A stretch of DNA of 64,000 bases from Mycolicibacterium frederiksbergense (GTDB taxonomy: Bacteria; Actinomycetota; Actinomycetes; Mycobacteriales; Mycobacteriaceae). The stretch lies in the NCBI RefSeq assembly GCF_012223425.1, contig NZ_CP038799.1, positions 5,688,249-5,752,248 of the forward strand, written 5' to 3'. Every line of letters begins with the position of its first letter. Position 1 is the stretch's first letter. Shown here piece by piece: positions 1 to 14,229 of the stretch. Position numbers and translations under genes: made by a program. The notes under the pieces were generated by a model. It saw only the letters and a program-made list of their open reading frames with translations. It was not told where the DNA came from and did not search any database.

Positions 1-2056
<2,056 letters not shown>

Positions 2057-2100
2057 GCGACGGGCGGCAGGACTCGGGACAGACAGGCAGCGGGCGCACC

Positions 2101-2676
2101 GTGCCACGGGTAACCGACGACCATCTGGCCGCACGGCGCCGCCAGATCCTCGACGGCGCCCGCCGCTGCTTCGCCGAGTACGGATACGAGAAGGCGACCG
2201 TGCGACGGCTCGAACACACCATCGGGCTGTCGCGCGGCGCCATCTTCCACCACTTCCGCGACAAGGACACGCTGTTTTTCGAGTTGGCGCGCGAAGACGC
2301 CGAGCGGATGGCCGATGTGGCCGCCCGCGAAGGATTGATCCAGGTGATGCGCGATCTTCTTGCCGCACCCGATCAATTCGACTGGTTGGTCACGCGGCTG
2401 GAGATCGCCCGTAAGCTGCGTAATGACCCTGCGTTCCATCAGGGTTGGGCCGAGCGGTCGGCCGAGTTGTCGGCGGCGACCACCGAACGTCTGCGTAAGC
2501 AGAAACAGGCCGGACGCCTGCGCGATGACGTGCCGGGCGCGGTGCTGCAGACCTATCTGGATCTCGTGCTCGATGGTCTGGTGGCGCGCCTTGCTTCCGG
2601 CGAGGACACCGAAAACCTCAGCGCGGTACTGGACCTCGTCGAGGATTCGGTGCGCCAACCCGCCGGCGGCGGCTAA
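2101..2676 (+). CDS. acnR: TetR-family regulator AcnR, probable aconitase repressor
   Basis: A 191-residue TetR regulator starting at GTG. The N-terminal helix-turn-helix covers about residues 10–55 (ILDGARRCFAEYGYEKATV, then LSRGAIFHHFRDKDTLF). The C-terminal half is the all-helical ligand and dimer domain. In Corynebacterium glutamicum AcnR represses acn, and the same acn–acnR order occurs in mycobacteria, so that role is inferred from family and position. Its stop codon overlaps the end of the opposing small HTH gene by 4 bp. Any acn promoter operator lies outside this window. Confidence 0.9.
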   Translation: MPRVTDDHLAARRRQILDGARRCFAEYGYEKATVRRLEHTIGLSRGAIFHHFRDKDTLFFELAREDAERMADVAAREGLIQVMRDLLAAPDQFDWLVTRLEIARKLRNDPAFHQGWAERSAELSAATTERLRKQKQAGRLRDDVPGAVLQTYLDLVLDGLVARLASGEDTENLSAVLDLVEDSVRQPAGGG

Positions 2677-2882
2677 CTTGCGCGGCGGTGGTTCGGTCCA
2701 CCGCGGCTGCGCATTCGGGTTCCGGACTCGCGCAACATGCTGTGCACGGACCCATATGAGCGGCCGGTTTCGGCCACCAATGACCTGATGCTGGCCCCCC
2801 GCTCGTAAGCGCTGCGCAGCTCGGTCAGGATCTGCTCACGGGACCTACTGGTTTCACTCGTCTTGGTTTCACTCATCGACAT
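2673..2882 (-). CDS. Small helix-turn-helix protein (Rv1473A-like)
   Basis: A 69-residue basic protein. The segment SREQILTELRSAYERGAS followed by IRSLVAETGRSYGSVHSML reads as a Hin/sigma-like helix-turn-helix, so DNA binding is likely. M. tuberculosis has a similar short putative regulator (Rv1473A) at this place between the ABC-F gene and acnR. Two in-frame ATGs exist, at 2882 and 2876. A GGGGAG sequence directly abuts the first and is 6 nt from the second, so 2876 may be the true start. Its stop overlaps acnR's end by 4 bp. The target is unknown. Confidence 0.8.
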   Translation of the reverse strand: MSMSETKTSETSRSREQILTELRSAYERGASIRSLVAETGRSYGSVHSMLRESGTRMRSRGGPNHRRAS

Positions 2883-2975
2883 CTCCCCACTTCCCGGTGC
2901 AACGTCGCGGATACCCAGACTAGGAACCGAGCAAACACGGCGCGGGGGAACGAGCGAATTGTCTTGCAGCCAGCC

Positions 2976-4604
<1,629 letters not shown>

Positions 4605-4629
4605 GCAACTACCTCCTCGTATGAGTCAA

Positions 4630-5451
4630 CTATCTGTCGTCGGTGAACACCGGCGACCGCTTATCTTTGCGCGCAGCGACCGCTTCTTCAAAGTTGGCGG
4701 TGAGTAGACGCACATAGAGCTGGCCGAGACCCTCGGCCTGCATATGGCCCTCCAGGCTACCGGCGTCCAGTCCACTCCACAGCGTGCGTTTGGTCAATTC
4801 GATTCCCGGCCGGGAGAACGCCGCGATCCCCCGCGCCATCTCCAGGGCCCGCGGCACCAGCTCATCCTCGCCGACGACGCTGGAGACCAGCCCGATCCGC
4901 TCGGCCTCGGCGGCGTCGACATCACGACCGGTGAGCATGATCTCGAAGGCCCTCGACGCACCGATGGCGCGGGGCAGCAGATAGGACAGACCGAGCTCGC
5001 TGGCGGTCAGCCCGTTGTTGATGCCGGCCGCGCGAAAATACGCCCCAGCTGCGGCGACACGGATGTCGCAGGCCAGGGCCAGACACAGACCGCCGCCGAT
5101 GGCGGCACCGTTGACCGCGGCGATCACCGGCTGGTGCAACCGGCGCAACCCCAGGATGACGTCATCGAGGACCTCCATGGAGCGCAGCGCGAACGACGGC
5201 CGGGTCAGGCCCTCGACATGCGGCACCGAACCCGCCGACTTGTGGTCGGCACCCGAGGAGAACCCGCGGCCGGCACCGGTCAACACGACGACCCGCACCT
5301 CGTTGTCATGATGCAGATCACCGATCACCGCGCGCAGCGGCACCATCACATCGAAGGCCATCGAGTTCATCCGCTCGGGGCGGTTCAGGGTGACCAACGC
5401 CACGCCGGGCTCGGGACGGTCGACGACGACGAACTCGCTGTGCTCAGCCAC
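4630..5451 (-). CDS. echA12: Enoyl-CoA hydratase/isomerase family protein (EchA12-like)
   Basis: A 273-residue crotonase-fold protein, probably acting on acyl-CoA in the cytosol. It carries the oxyanion-hole region SSGAD and the core motif NGAAIGGGLCLALACD. Both glutamates used by hydratases appear retained, in SELGLSYL and AFEIMLTG. I chose GTG 5451 because the alignable region (VVVDRPEPGVALVTLNRPER) begins just after it; GTG 5460 is also possible. It lies 22 bp downstream of thioredoxin and upstream of ABC-F on the same strand, as in M. tuberculosis (Rv1471–Rv1473). The substrate is unknown. Confidence 0.88.
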   Translation of the reverse strand: MAEHSEFVVVDRPEPGVALVTLNRPERMNSMAFDVMVPLRAVIGDLHHDNEVRVVVLTGAGRGFSSGADHKSAGSVPHVEGLTRPSFALRSMEVLDDVILGLRRLHQPVIAAVNGAAIGGGLCLALACDIRVAAAGAYFRAAGINNGLTASELGLSYLLPRAIGASRAFEIMLTGRDVDAAEAERIGLVSSVVGEDELVPRALEMARGIAAFSRPGIELTKRTLWSGLDAGSLEGHMQAEGLGQLYVRLLTANFEEAVAARKDKRSPVFTDDR

Positions 5452-5473
5452 GCCGAGCACGTTAGCGCGTGGT

Positions 5474-5827
5474 TCAGTTCTCCTGTGACGCGACGGCCGC
5501 GTCCACGTCGAATTCCTTGATCTTGGCGATGAGCTCCTCGAGCTGCGCTGCACCCAGTGCGCCGGACTGCCGGAACACCTGGTGGCCCTTCTTGAAGGCC
5601 ATCAGTGTCGGGATCGCCTGAATCTCGGCGGCCTGCGCCAACTCGGGTTCGGCCTCGGTGTCGACCTTGGCGTGCACGACATCGGGATGCTTGTCCGCGG
5701 ACGCGCCGAATGTCGGGGCGAACGCGCGACATGGACCGCACCACGACGCCCAGAAGTCGACGAGGACGATGTCGTTCTCGTCGACGATCGCCTTGAACTC
5801 AGCTGCGGTGATGTCCTGTGTAGTCAC
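5474..5827 (-). CDS. trx: Thioredoxin
   Basis: A 117-residue thioredoxin with the redox centre WASWCGPC at about residues 27–34, the buried aspartate of LVDFW and the cis-proline region AIPTLMAFKKG. It reduces cytosolic disulfides, usually through thioredoxin reductase. No signal peptide is present. The C-terminus (EFDVDAAVASQEN) is a short polar extension. It appears to head a minus-strand run with the crotonase (22 bp gap) and corresponds to M. tuberculosis Rv1471, called trxB1 although it is a thioredoxin. Confidence 0.95.
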   Translation of the reverse strand: MTTQDITAAEFKAIVDENDIVLVDFWASWCGPCRAFAPTFGASADKHPDVVHAKVDTEAEPELAQAAEIQAIPTLMAFKKGHQVFRQSGALGAAQLEELIAKIKEFDVDAAVASQEN

Positions 5828-5877
5828 TTTCTTCCTAACGTCTCGGCTGGTCTACAGATTCCCAGTATGTCCCCGGG

Positions 5878-7392
5878 TTAATCAGCACCGGCCAGCGAGT
5901 AGACCCGGACCCAGTCCACCTTCATCGCCTGCGGGAACTGCGAGGACGAATCTGGATCACCGGTCCACGGGTTGCCCACCGCGGTGTTGAGGATCAGATA
6001 GTGCGACCACGCCCCGGAGAACGGCGTCCAGTCGCCGCCGAGCGCCTCGTATTGCGCCTTGGTGACCCGTCCCGTTTCGACGCCGTCCACGTGCCAGATG
6101 ATGCGGTCCGGATACCAGTCGATGCCGTAGTCGTGGAAGCCCGCCGACAGATCGACGCCCAGATCGGCTCCTACAGTGTGCAGTTTGACGTCGACGGTGT
6201 TGTCCGCGGCGGCTGGCCCGTGGATGTTGCCGGTCCACTTGGTGCGACCCTCGTCGTCCCGGAAGCCCGGGTACTCGACGATGTCGATCTCCCCCTGCCG
6301 CGGCCAGTCGAACTCGTGACCGGGTTCCAGGCCGACCATCCAGAACGCCGGCAGGGTGCCCTGGGTATAGGGCATCTGCAGGCGGGCGACGATGCGTACC
6401 GGCGGTTCCACCGACTGCTTGCCGTAGGTGACCACCCGCGCCGAGGTGTAGTTGTCCGGTGCCGCCGCGCCGTCGGGGGTGGCCTCCCGGCGGACCTCGA
6501 TGACCAGGTGGCCGTTGGCGTCGATGGAGACGTTGGAGAAATCCGGTGTGTAGAACTGGTTCTCCCCCGCGGACTGCCCCCACCGGCCGCTCTGTGTGGA
6601 CCAGGCCTGCATCGCCTCGGCGATATCGGTGAAGTTGGTTTCCCACAGCAAGACCGGGCCACTAGCAGCCGGCGGCGGATCCACCGGATTCGGGGTCACC
6701 GGGTCGGTCGGCGGCACGACCACCGTCTTTCCCGGGATACCGAAGATGCGTTGTCGCACATCGCGCCACCAATTCTGTACGCCTTTGGGCAGCGTGAACT
6801 TCACGCTGACCCGGGACAGGATGGCTTTGAGGAAGCTGCCGATCGTCACCGGTTTGGCCGCCGCTGCTGCCGGTGCCGGCAGCGCGCTCACCTCCGGCGC
6901 GCGCACCGACGCGACGGCGGGCACGTCGGGCTGATCGACCGCGTCCGAGACCGCGGTCTGGCTGCTGCGCTCCGGGCGCGGCGGGCGGGTCTCGGCGAAG
7001 GTGCGACGCCTGTCGACGTCGACCGGGCCGGGCGCCCGCACGTCCGGGGCCGACGGCACGGCATCCGGCGTGTCGCCGGTGGGCGCGGACGCCTCCGGTG
7101 CAACCACGTCCACCGCGATCGTGCGGGGTCCGATGGCGGCGATCTCGGCGGTGCGCGCACTGCGTCGACTTGTGATGGGCCGCCGGACTTCTCGTGGTGA
7201 TCGCGCTACCGGCTCGGGCCGCGTCCGGGTAGGCGGTGAGGTGGCCGACGAGCGGTCCGTTGACGCCGTGCCCGCGGACGACGATGTCGCGTCGTCGGCC
7301 GCGGCGAGAGCGAGGCCATGTCCGGAGGCGACGGCGGCGCCGAGGCCGGCCGCCATCATTCCCGCACCCAACCAGTACCGATAGGCGGTCAT
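5878..7392 (-). CDS. Secreted glycoside hydrolase family 16 protein
   Basis: A 504-residue exported protein. Residues 1–32 form a signal peptide with a hydrophobic core, ending near LALAAAD. Residues ~33–225 are low-complexity, Ser/Thr/Pro/Ala-rich and probably disordered, as is common in mycobacterial cell-wall-associated enzymes. The C-terminal ~270 residues are a GH16 β-jelly roll with the catalytic signature GEIDIVEYPG near residue 367; its two glutamates are the nucleophile and acid/base. GH16 enzymes cleave β-1,3/1,4-glucans or galactans. The true substrate is not visible. Start ATG 7392 was chosen because the signal peptide begins there. Confidence 0.88.
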   Translation of the reverse strand: MTAYRYWLGAGMMAAGLGAAVASGHGLALAAADDATSSSAGTASTDRSSATSPPTRTRPEPVARSPREVRRPITSRRSARTAEIAAIGPRTIAVDVVAPEASAPTGDTPDAVPSAPDVRAPGPVDVDRRRTFAETRPPRPERSSQTAVSDAVDQPDVPAVASVRAPEVSALPAPAAAAAKPVTIGSFLKAILSRVSVKFTLPKGVQNWWRDVRQRIFGIPGKTVVVPPTDPVTPNPVDPPPAASGPVLLWETNFTDIAEAMQAWSTQSGRWGQSAGENQFYTPDFSNVSIDANGHLVIEVRREATPDGAAAPDNYTSARVVTYGKQSVEPPVRIVARLQMPYTQGTLPAFWMVGLEPGHEFDWPRQGEIDIVEYPGFRDDEGRTKWTGNIHGPAAADNTVDVKLHTVGADLGVDLSAGFHDYGIDWYPDRIIWHVDGVETGRVTKAQYEALGGDWTPFSGAWSHYLILNTAVGNPWTGDPDSSSQFPQAMKVDWVRVYSLAGAD

Positions 7393-7938
7393 ATCCGTTA
7401 CCCCATTCGATCCGTTACGGCAGCCGACAGATAGACAACGGACCGTTCGGGATCGACGAATACACGCAGGCAAATACCTGACCCAATAATCACGGGACTG
7501 CGCAACCCGATCTGATACCCGACGTGCCGCATACAGCAGGGATCATTCGCGGTGAACCGCGCACGCCACCCTGGAATTCGTTTGAACCAGTGCGTATTTG
7601 ACGAAATGCACACCGGCTAGCCGATGCAGATCGAACAGTAATCGAGACTGGTCGGGTTCGCGAGCCAAATTCAAAAATTGCGATGTCAATAAATGCAAAG
7701 GCGGTGGGGAATTGAATTCATTGCATCGATATCGATATCCGGGTGACGAATACAATTCGTAACGGATACCGCCTCAGTGAACCTGAATTCACCGGATCAC
7801 ATGCACTGAAGTCGCGCTTCACCGGTCATCGGCGAACTGACGCCGAATGCCGCCAATTTGCTGACAGCGCAAGCGACGTCACCAGACGAGAATGGCCGGT
7901 CGCGCCGGAGGTCGTGTCTGCTGCGAGAGGGTGCCCGC
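7393..7938. other. 546-bp spacer with no convincing gene
   Basis: This lies between the GH16 start and the sufT stop, both on the minus strand, so it must hold the GH16 promoter. Bases ~7560–7800 are clearly more AT-rich than the flanks, with several GAATTC sites and a CGATATCGATATC stretch. Short open frames here have poor codon composition. I see no tRNA, repeat or mobile-element sequence. Confidence 0.6.
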
Positions 7939-8295
7939 TCAGACGGTGAAGCCGAGTGCGCGCAACTGCTCGCGACCGTCGTCGGTGATCTTGTCCGGAC
8001 CCCACGGCGGGTTCCACACCCAGTTCAGCTTGATCTCGTTGACCAGCCCGGCGCCGATCAGCGCGGTGCGGGTCTGGTCCTCGATCACATCGGTGAGCGG
8101 ACAGGCCGCCGAGGTGAGCGTCATGTCGATGAGCGCGACGGCGCCCGCCTCACCCTCTTCGACGTTCATGCCGTACACCAGGCCGAGATCGACGACGTTG
8201 ATGCCGAGTTCGGGGTCCACCACGTCACGCATGGCCTCCTCGAGGTCGGCGAGCAATTCCTCGTTCACGGGATCGGTATTGACGGTGTCGCTCAT
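7939..8295 (-). CDS. sufT: SufT-like metal–sulfur cluster assembly factor (DUF59/MIP18)
   Basis: A 118-residue DUF59 protein (Rv1466 type) that supports Fe–S cluster maturation or transfer. The family core is visible as DVVDPELGINVVDLGLVYG, followed by the conserved cysteine in LTSAACPLTDVI and the aromatic loop NWVWNPPWGPDKI. It is the last gene of the suf operon and starts inside the end of sufU (4-bp ATGA overlap), consistent with translational coupling. Confidence 0.93.
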   Translation of the reverse strand: MSDTVNTDPVNEELLADLEEAMRDVVDPELGINVVDLGLVYGMNVEEGEAGAVALIDMTLTSAACPLTDVIEDQTRTALIGAGLVNEIKLNWVWNPPWGPDKITDDGREQLRALGFTV

Positions 8296-8750
8296 CGTTT
8301 GTCCTCCACATCATCGCTGGCCTCGGCCAGAGCGGCCTTGAAGGCCGTCCAGCCGAGCAGGGCACATTTCACCCGCGCGGGATACTTCGCCACGCCGGCG
8401 AAGGCGATTCCGTCGCCGATGACGTCCTCATCCCCCTCGACGTTCCCACGCGAGGAGATCATCTCGGTGAAGGCGGCCACCGTCTTCATGGCGTCACCGA
8501 CGCTCTGCCCGATCACCTGATCGGTGAGCACCGAGGTCGCGGCCTGGCTGATCGAACAGCCCTGACCGTCATAGGAGACATCCTGGACCGTCTCACCGTC
8601 GGTGGACAGCGCGACCCGCAGTGTCACCTCGTCACCGCAGGTGGGGTTGACGTGATGCACCTCGGCGCCGAAAGGCTCGCGCAGCCCGCGGTGATGCGGG
8701 TGCTTGTAGTGGTCCAGGATCACTTCCTGGTACATCTGTTCCATTCTCAT
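8292..8750 (-). CDS. sufU: SufU, sulfur acceptor of the SUF system
   Basis: A 152-residue U-type protein. It carries the three cysteines expected for zinc and sulfur-transfer chemistry, in PTCGDEVTL, GQGCSISQA and KCALLGW. In Gram-positive systems and actinobacteria SufU accepts persulfide sulfur from SufS rather than acting as a scaffold. The gene starts 4 bp inside the sufS end and overlaps sufT by 4 bp. It corresponds to Rv1465. Confidence 0.95.
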   Translation of the reverse strand: MRMEQMYQEVILDHYKHPHHRGLREPFGAEVHHVNPTCGDEVTLRVALSTDGETVQDVSYDGQGCSISQAATSVLTDQVIGQSVGDAMKTVAAFTEMISSRGNVEGDEDVIGDGIAFAGVAKYPARVKCALLGWTAFKAALAEASDDVEDKR

Positions 8751-10012
8751 CGGGCGAAGAACTCCACCGCCCGCTTGACGCCCGCGACCAGCCGGTCCAC
8801 CTCGTCGAGGGTGTTGTACACCGCAAACGAGGCTCGTGCGGTGGCGCTGATACCGAACCTGCGGTGCAGCGGGGCCGCGCAGTGATGGCCGACCCGCACC
8901 GCCACACCCTCGTCATCGAGCACCTGACCGACATCGTGTGCGTGCACACCGTCGAGTACGAAACTCACCGGAGAGGCCCGCCGCTGCGTGGTCTGCGGAC
9001 CGATGATCCGCACCTGCGGTACCTCGGCGAGCCCGGCCAGCGCGGCGGCCACCAGGGTCTGCTCGTGGGCCTGCACGGCGGGCATGCCGATCGCATCCAG
9101 ATACCGTGCGGCGGCGGCCAGTCCGACCACCTGCGAGGTCATCGGGGTGCCCGCCTCGAACCGCTGCGGTGCGGGCGCGAAGGTGGTGGCCTCCATGGTG
9201 ACGGTTTCGATCATCGAGCCACCCGTGATGAACGGCGGCAGCGCGTTCAACAGCTCACGGCGGCCGTAGAGCGCGCCGATCCCGGTCGGACCGAGCATTT
9301 TGTGCCCGGAGAACGCGGCGAAATCGACACCGAGAGCGTGGAAGTCGACCGGCTGGTGGGGCACCGACTGGCAGGCGTCCAGCAGGGTGAGCGCACCGAC
9401 CGCCTTGGCCCGCGCCACCAGTTCGCCCACCGGCGCCAATGCGCCGGTGACATTGGAATGATGGGTGAAGGCGACGATCTTGACCCGCTCGTCGAGTTGC
9501 AGCGAGTCCAGGTCGATGCGGCCATCGTCGGTCACCCCGTACCACTGCAGGGTGGCGCCGGTGCGCCGCGCCAGTTCCTGCCACGGCACCAGGTTGGCGT
9601 GGTGCTCGAGTTCGGTGGTGACGATGACGTCGCCGGGGCCGACGGCGCCCTCGAAGCGGTTGTCCCCCAACGCATAGGCCACCAGGTTGATCGCCTCGGT
9701 CGCGTTCTTGGTGAACACCAACTCGTCGACGTCCGCGCCGACGAAGGCCGCGATGTCAGCGCGGCCCTGCTCGTAGGCGTCGGTGGATTCCTCCATCAAC
9801 TGGTGCGCACCGCGGTGCACCGCACCGTTGGAGGTGGTCAGGAACGCCCGCTCGGCGTCCAGCACCGCCAGCGGTTTCTGCGATGTCGCACCGGAATCGA
9901 GATATGCCAGCTGACACCCGCCCCGCATCACCCGGTTCAGGATGGGGAAGTCGGCCCGGATGCGGGCGATCCCCTCCAGATCCAGTGCGCGGTCGACGGA
10001 TGTCGTTGTCAT
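8747..10012 (-). CDS. sufS: SufS cysteine desulfurase
   Basis: A 421-residue class V aminotransferase-fold PLP enzyme releasing sulfur from cysteine. The PLP lysine is in FSGHKMLGPTGIGALYG and the catalytic cysteine in RVGHHCAAPLHRRFG. The histidine stacking on PLP is in TELEHHANLVPW. It corresponds to Rv1464 (csd). It lies 30 bp downstream of sufC and overlaps sufU by 4 bp in the operon. Confidence 0.96.
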   Translation of the reverse strand: MTTTSVDRALDLEGIARIRADFPILNRVMRGGCQLAYLDSGATSQKPLAVLDAERAFLTTSNGAVHRGAHQLMEESTDAYEQGRADIAAFVGADVDELVFTKNATEAINLVAYALGDNRFEGAVGPGDVIVTTELEHHANLVPWQELARRTGATLQWYGVTDDGRIDLDSLQLDERVKIVAFTHHSNVTGALAPVGELVARAKAVGALTLLDACQSVPHQPVDFHALGVDFAAFSGHKMLGPTGIGALYGRRELLNALPPFITGGSMIETVTMEATTFAPAPQRFEAGTPMTSQVVGLAAAARYLDAIGMPAVQAHEQTLVAAALAGLAEVPQVRIIGPQTTQRRASPVSFVLDGVHAHDVGQVLDDEGVAVRVGHHCAAPLHRRFGISATARASFAVYNTLDEVDRLVAGVKRAVEFFAR

Positions 10013-10042
10013 GATCGGGCTCCTCCTACGCGGTGGATGTGG

Positions 10043-10810
10043 CTAGGTCGATGCTGCCTGGGTGAACCGCTCGTAGCCGTTCTCTTCGAGCTGATCGGCG
10101 AGCTCGGGCCCGCCGGACTCGATGATCCGGCCGTCGTAGAACACATGCACGAACTGCGGGCGGATGTAACGCAGGATCCGGGTGTAGTGCGTGATCAGCA
10201 GGACACCTGCGTGCTCTGCCTCGGCGTACCGGTTGACGCCCTCGCTGACGATGCGCAGCGCGTCGACGTCGAGCCCGGAATCGGTCTCGTCGAGGATGGC
10301 GATCTTCGGCTTGAGCAGGCCCAGTTGCAGGATCTCGTGACGCTTCTTCTCTCCACCGGAGAAGCCCTCGTTCACGCTGCGCTCGGAGAACGTGGGGTCG
10401 ATATCGAGATCGGTCATCGCGGTCTTGACCTCTTTGACCCAGTGCCGCAGCTTCGGGGCCTCGCCACGCACCGCGGTCGCGGCGGTCCGCAGGAAGTTCG
10501 ACATGGACACCCCGGGCACCTCGATGGGGTACTGCATGGCCAGGAAGAGACCGGCGCGGGCGCGTTCGTCGATGCTCATCGCCAGCACATCCTGGCCGTC
10601 GAGCGTGATCGAGCCCGAGGTGACCTTGTACTTGGGGTGGCCGGCGATGGCGTAGGACAGAGTGGACTTACCGGATCCGTTGGGACCCATCACCGCATGG
10701 GTCTCTCCCGACTTCACGGTCAGGTTGACGCCCTTGAGGATCTCGACGTCATCGCCGCCCTCGGCGGAGACGACGGTGGCGTGCAGGTCTTTGACTTCGA
10801 GCGTGGTCAT
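10043..10810 (-). CDS. sufC: SufC, ATPase of the SufBCD scaffold
   Basis: A 255-residue ABC-type ATPase that powers SufBCD conformational change during cluster assembly. Walker A is GPNGSGKST, the SufC-specific signature is FSGGEKKRHEILQL, and Walker B is AILDETDSGLDVDAL. The start overlaps the sufD stop by 4 bp. It corresponds to Rv1463. Confidence 0.97.
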   Translation of the reverse strand: MTTLEVKDLHATVVSAEGGDDVEILKGVNLTVKSGETHAVMGPNGSGKSTLSYAIAGHPKYKVTSGSITLDGQDVLAMSIDERARAGLFLAMQYPIEVPGVSMSNFLRTAATAVRGEAPKLRHWVKEVKTAMTDLDIDPTFSERSVNEGFSGGEKKRHEILQLGLLKPKIAILDETDSGLDVDALRIVSEGVNRYAEAEHAGVLLITHYTRILRYIRPQFVHVFYDGRIIESGGPELADQLEENGYERFTQAAST

Positions 10811-12012
10811 TCTTGGGCTGCTTTCGATTCCGTGATGGCTAGTTCTCGTTCGATGGCTTCGGTCAGGCGCTCACGCACGGCGGGCACGGCGATCTTGGCG
10901 ATGATCTCGCCGAAGAAGCCGCGGACCACCAGGCGGCGGGCCTGCTCCTCGGGAATGCCGCGGGCGCGTAGGTAGAACAGCTGCTCGTCATCGAAACGAC
11001 CGGTGGCACTGGCGTGTCCGGCCCCGGCGATCTCGCCGGTCTCGATCTCGAGGTTGGGCACCGAGTCGGCACGGGCGCCGTCGGTGAGCACCAGGTTGCG
11101 GTTCGCCTCGTAGGTGTCGGTGCCGGTGGCTTCGGCGCGGATCAGCACATCGCCGATCCACACGGTGTGCGCGTCCGGCTTGTCGGAGGCCGGATCGCCT
11201 TGCAGCGCACCCTTGTACAGCACGTCGGACTTGCAGTTCGGTACCGCATGGTCGACGAGCAACCGGGATTCGAAGTGCTGGCCGTCGTCGGCGAAGTAGG
11301 TGCCGAGCAGCTGAGCCTCACCGCCGGGCGCGGTGAACCGCACGGTCGCGGTGGTGCGCACGACATCGCCACCGAGGGTGACATTGACGTGGCCGAGCAC
11401 CGAATCCTTGCCGAGGCGGGCGTGGTGGGAGCTCACGTGCACCATGTCATCGGCCCAGTCGGCGATCCAGATCACGCCCAGGCCGGCCGAGTCACCGACG
11501 ATGATCTCGACATTGTCGGCGTAGGTGCCACTGCCGCGCAGGTCTACCACGACGATCGCCCGGGACAGCTCTTCGACCCGGATCTGCAGGTGCCCATAGG
11601 CGACGTTGTCCGCACCGGGGCCGGTGACGACGATCTCGATGGGCTCGGCGACCTCGGTGTCACGGGCCACGGTCACCACGGTCGCGTTGCCGAACGACGA
11701 GTATGCCTGGGCCGCAACGCGGTCCGATGGCACACCGCCCTGGCCGAGGCGCGGATCGTCGCGCTGCACGGTCTCGACGGTCACCCCGGGGCGCTCGGTC
11801 ACCTCGATCAGTGCCGAACCCGTCGCGGGCGCCGAACCGTCGTGCAGGCCGCGCAGTCGTTTCAGCGGGGTGAACCGCCACAGCTCGTCACGGCCACCGG
11901 GTACCTCGAACGCGTCGACGTCGAACGAGGCGAACTGCTCGCCCTTGTTGGCGTTCAGCGCCGAACCGGTTTTACGGCCACCTTCGACCGCGGATGTCAG
12001 ATCCTGAACCAC
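10807..12012 (-). CDS. sufD: SufD, Fe–S scaffold subunit
   Basis: A 401-residue right-handed β-helix scaffold subunit that pairs with SufB. The N-terminal region (FASFDVDAFEVP, then ELWRFTPLKRLRGLHDG) and the C-terminal ...LRARGIPEEQARRLVVRGFF match the family. GTG 12012 is used because the family's N-terminal sequence begins shortly after it and no ATG is close. A GC-rich 19-bp repeat fills the 31-bp gap to the sufB stop. It corresponds to Rv1462. Confidence 0.92.
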   Translation of the reverse strand: MVQDLTSAVEGGRKTGSALNANKGEQFASFDVDAFEVPGGRDELWRFTPLKRLRGLHDGSAPATGSALIEVTERPGVTVETVQRDDPRLGQGGVPSDRVAAQAYSSFGNATVVTVARDTEVAEPIEIVVTGPGADNVAYGHLQIRVEELSRAIVVVDLRGSGTYADNVEIIVGDSAGLGVIWIADWADDMVHVSSHHARLGKDSVLGHVNVTLGGDVVRTTATVRFTAPGGEAQLLGTYFADDGQHFESRLLVDHAVPNCKSDVLYKGALQGDPASDKPDAHTVWIGDVLIRAEATGTDTYEANRNLVLTDGARADSVPNLEIETGEIAGAGHASATGRFDDEQLFYLRARGIPEEQARRLVVRGFFGEIIAKIAVPAVRERLTEAIERELAITESKAAQE

Positions 12013-12022
12013 TAGATAACTT

Positions 12023-12041
12023 CCCGTCGCTTCGCTCGCCC
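12023..12041. repeat. 19-bp GC-rich interspersed repeat, copy 1
   Basis: The plus strand reads CCCGTCGCTTCGCTCGCCC. The same 19-mer recurs at 27762 and 48633. Here it occupies most of the 31-bp gap between the sufB stop and sufD start, beginning two bases after the stop in the direction of transcription. Confidence 0.85.
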
Positions 12042-12043
12042 CG

Positions 12044-13470
<1,427 letters not shown>

Positions 13471-13474
<4 letters not shown>

Positions 13475-14229
13475 GGCGACACTCCTTGTGTGGTGGTGGA
13501 TTCGGCGCAGGCTGTGGGCCGAACAGGTAGGGACTTGTCAGGTCCCAGTGGAACGTGGGTGGTGCACGCGAAATCACCGTTGACGATGGTGGCCAGCCGC
13601 TGCACGTGGGTGCCCAGGATCTCGGCGAACGCCTCTTGTTCAGCGTCACACAGCTCGGGAAATTCCTCGGCAACGTGTGACACCGGGCAATGATGCTGGC
13701 AGATCTGCACACGGGACAACGGACCGGCCACCGGCGTGGTGGTGGTCGCATACCCGGCGTCGGTCAGTGCGGCGGCCATCTGGTCGGCGGTCTGCTCGAC
13801 CGCGTCCGGATCGCTCACCTCGGAGATCCCCGCCAGAATGGTGTCGATACGGCGACGGGCGAAGGTGCGCACCGCGTCGTCGCCGCCGATCTCGCGGAGC
13901 TGACGCATCGCCGCCACCGCCAGGTCGTCATAGGCGTGCGAGAGCTTTGCACGTCCGGCCGCGGTCAGGCGATACCGTTTGGCCGGCCTGCCCCGTCCGT
14001 TGTGCTGCCAGGCCGCCGCGGCGCTGGCCTGGGCGTCCCCGGCGTCGATCAGGGCGTCGAGATGCCGGCGGATGCCGGCGGCCGAGATACCGAGGCGCTG
14101 GCCGATATCACCCGCGGTGACCGGGCCCTCCAGCAGCAACTGCACGATCGCGCTGCGGGTGTGACCGTCCGGAGACACCAAAGTGGGCGCGGTTGCCGCC
14201 GCGCCCGGTGCCTCCGGATTTATTTTCAC
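13471..14229 (-). CDS. sufR: SufR-type Fe–S sensing transcriptional regulator
   Basis: A ~252-residue regulator at the head of the suf operon (Rv1460 type). The N-terminal winged helix (RSAIVQLLLEGPVTAGDIGQ, then RLGISAAGIRRHLDALIDAG) binds DNA. The C-terminal part carries cysteines in ICQHHCPVSHV, ELCDAEQEAF and GDFACTTHV, matching the C-X12-C-X13/14-C cluster-binding pattern known for SufR. Holo-SufR represses suf and loss of the cluster derepresses it; this is family knowledge. GTG 14229 is the best start: upstream in-frame sequence is not coding-like. A symmetric element covers the start codon. Confidence 0.88.

Noticed and set aside
7393..7938. Small genes in the AT-richer spacer
   Set aside because: Open frames are short, with poor third-position bias and no recognisable sequence.
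8864..10975. 703-codon plus-strand frame over sufS and sufC
   Set aside because: Antisense to intact suf genes with catalytic motifs; repetitive Gly/Arg/His composition.
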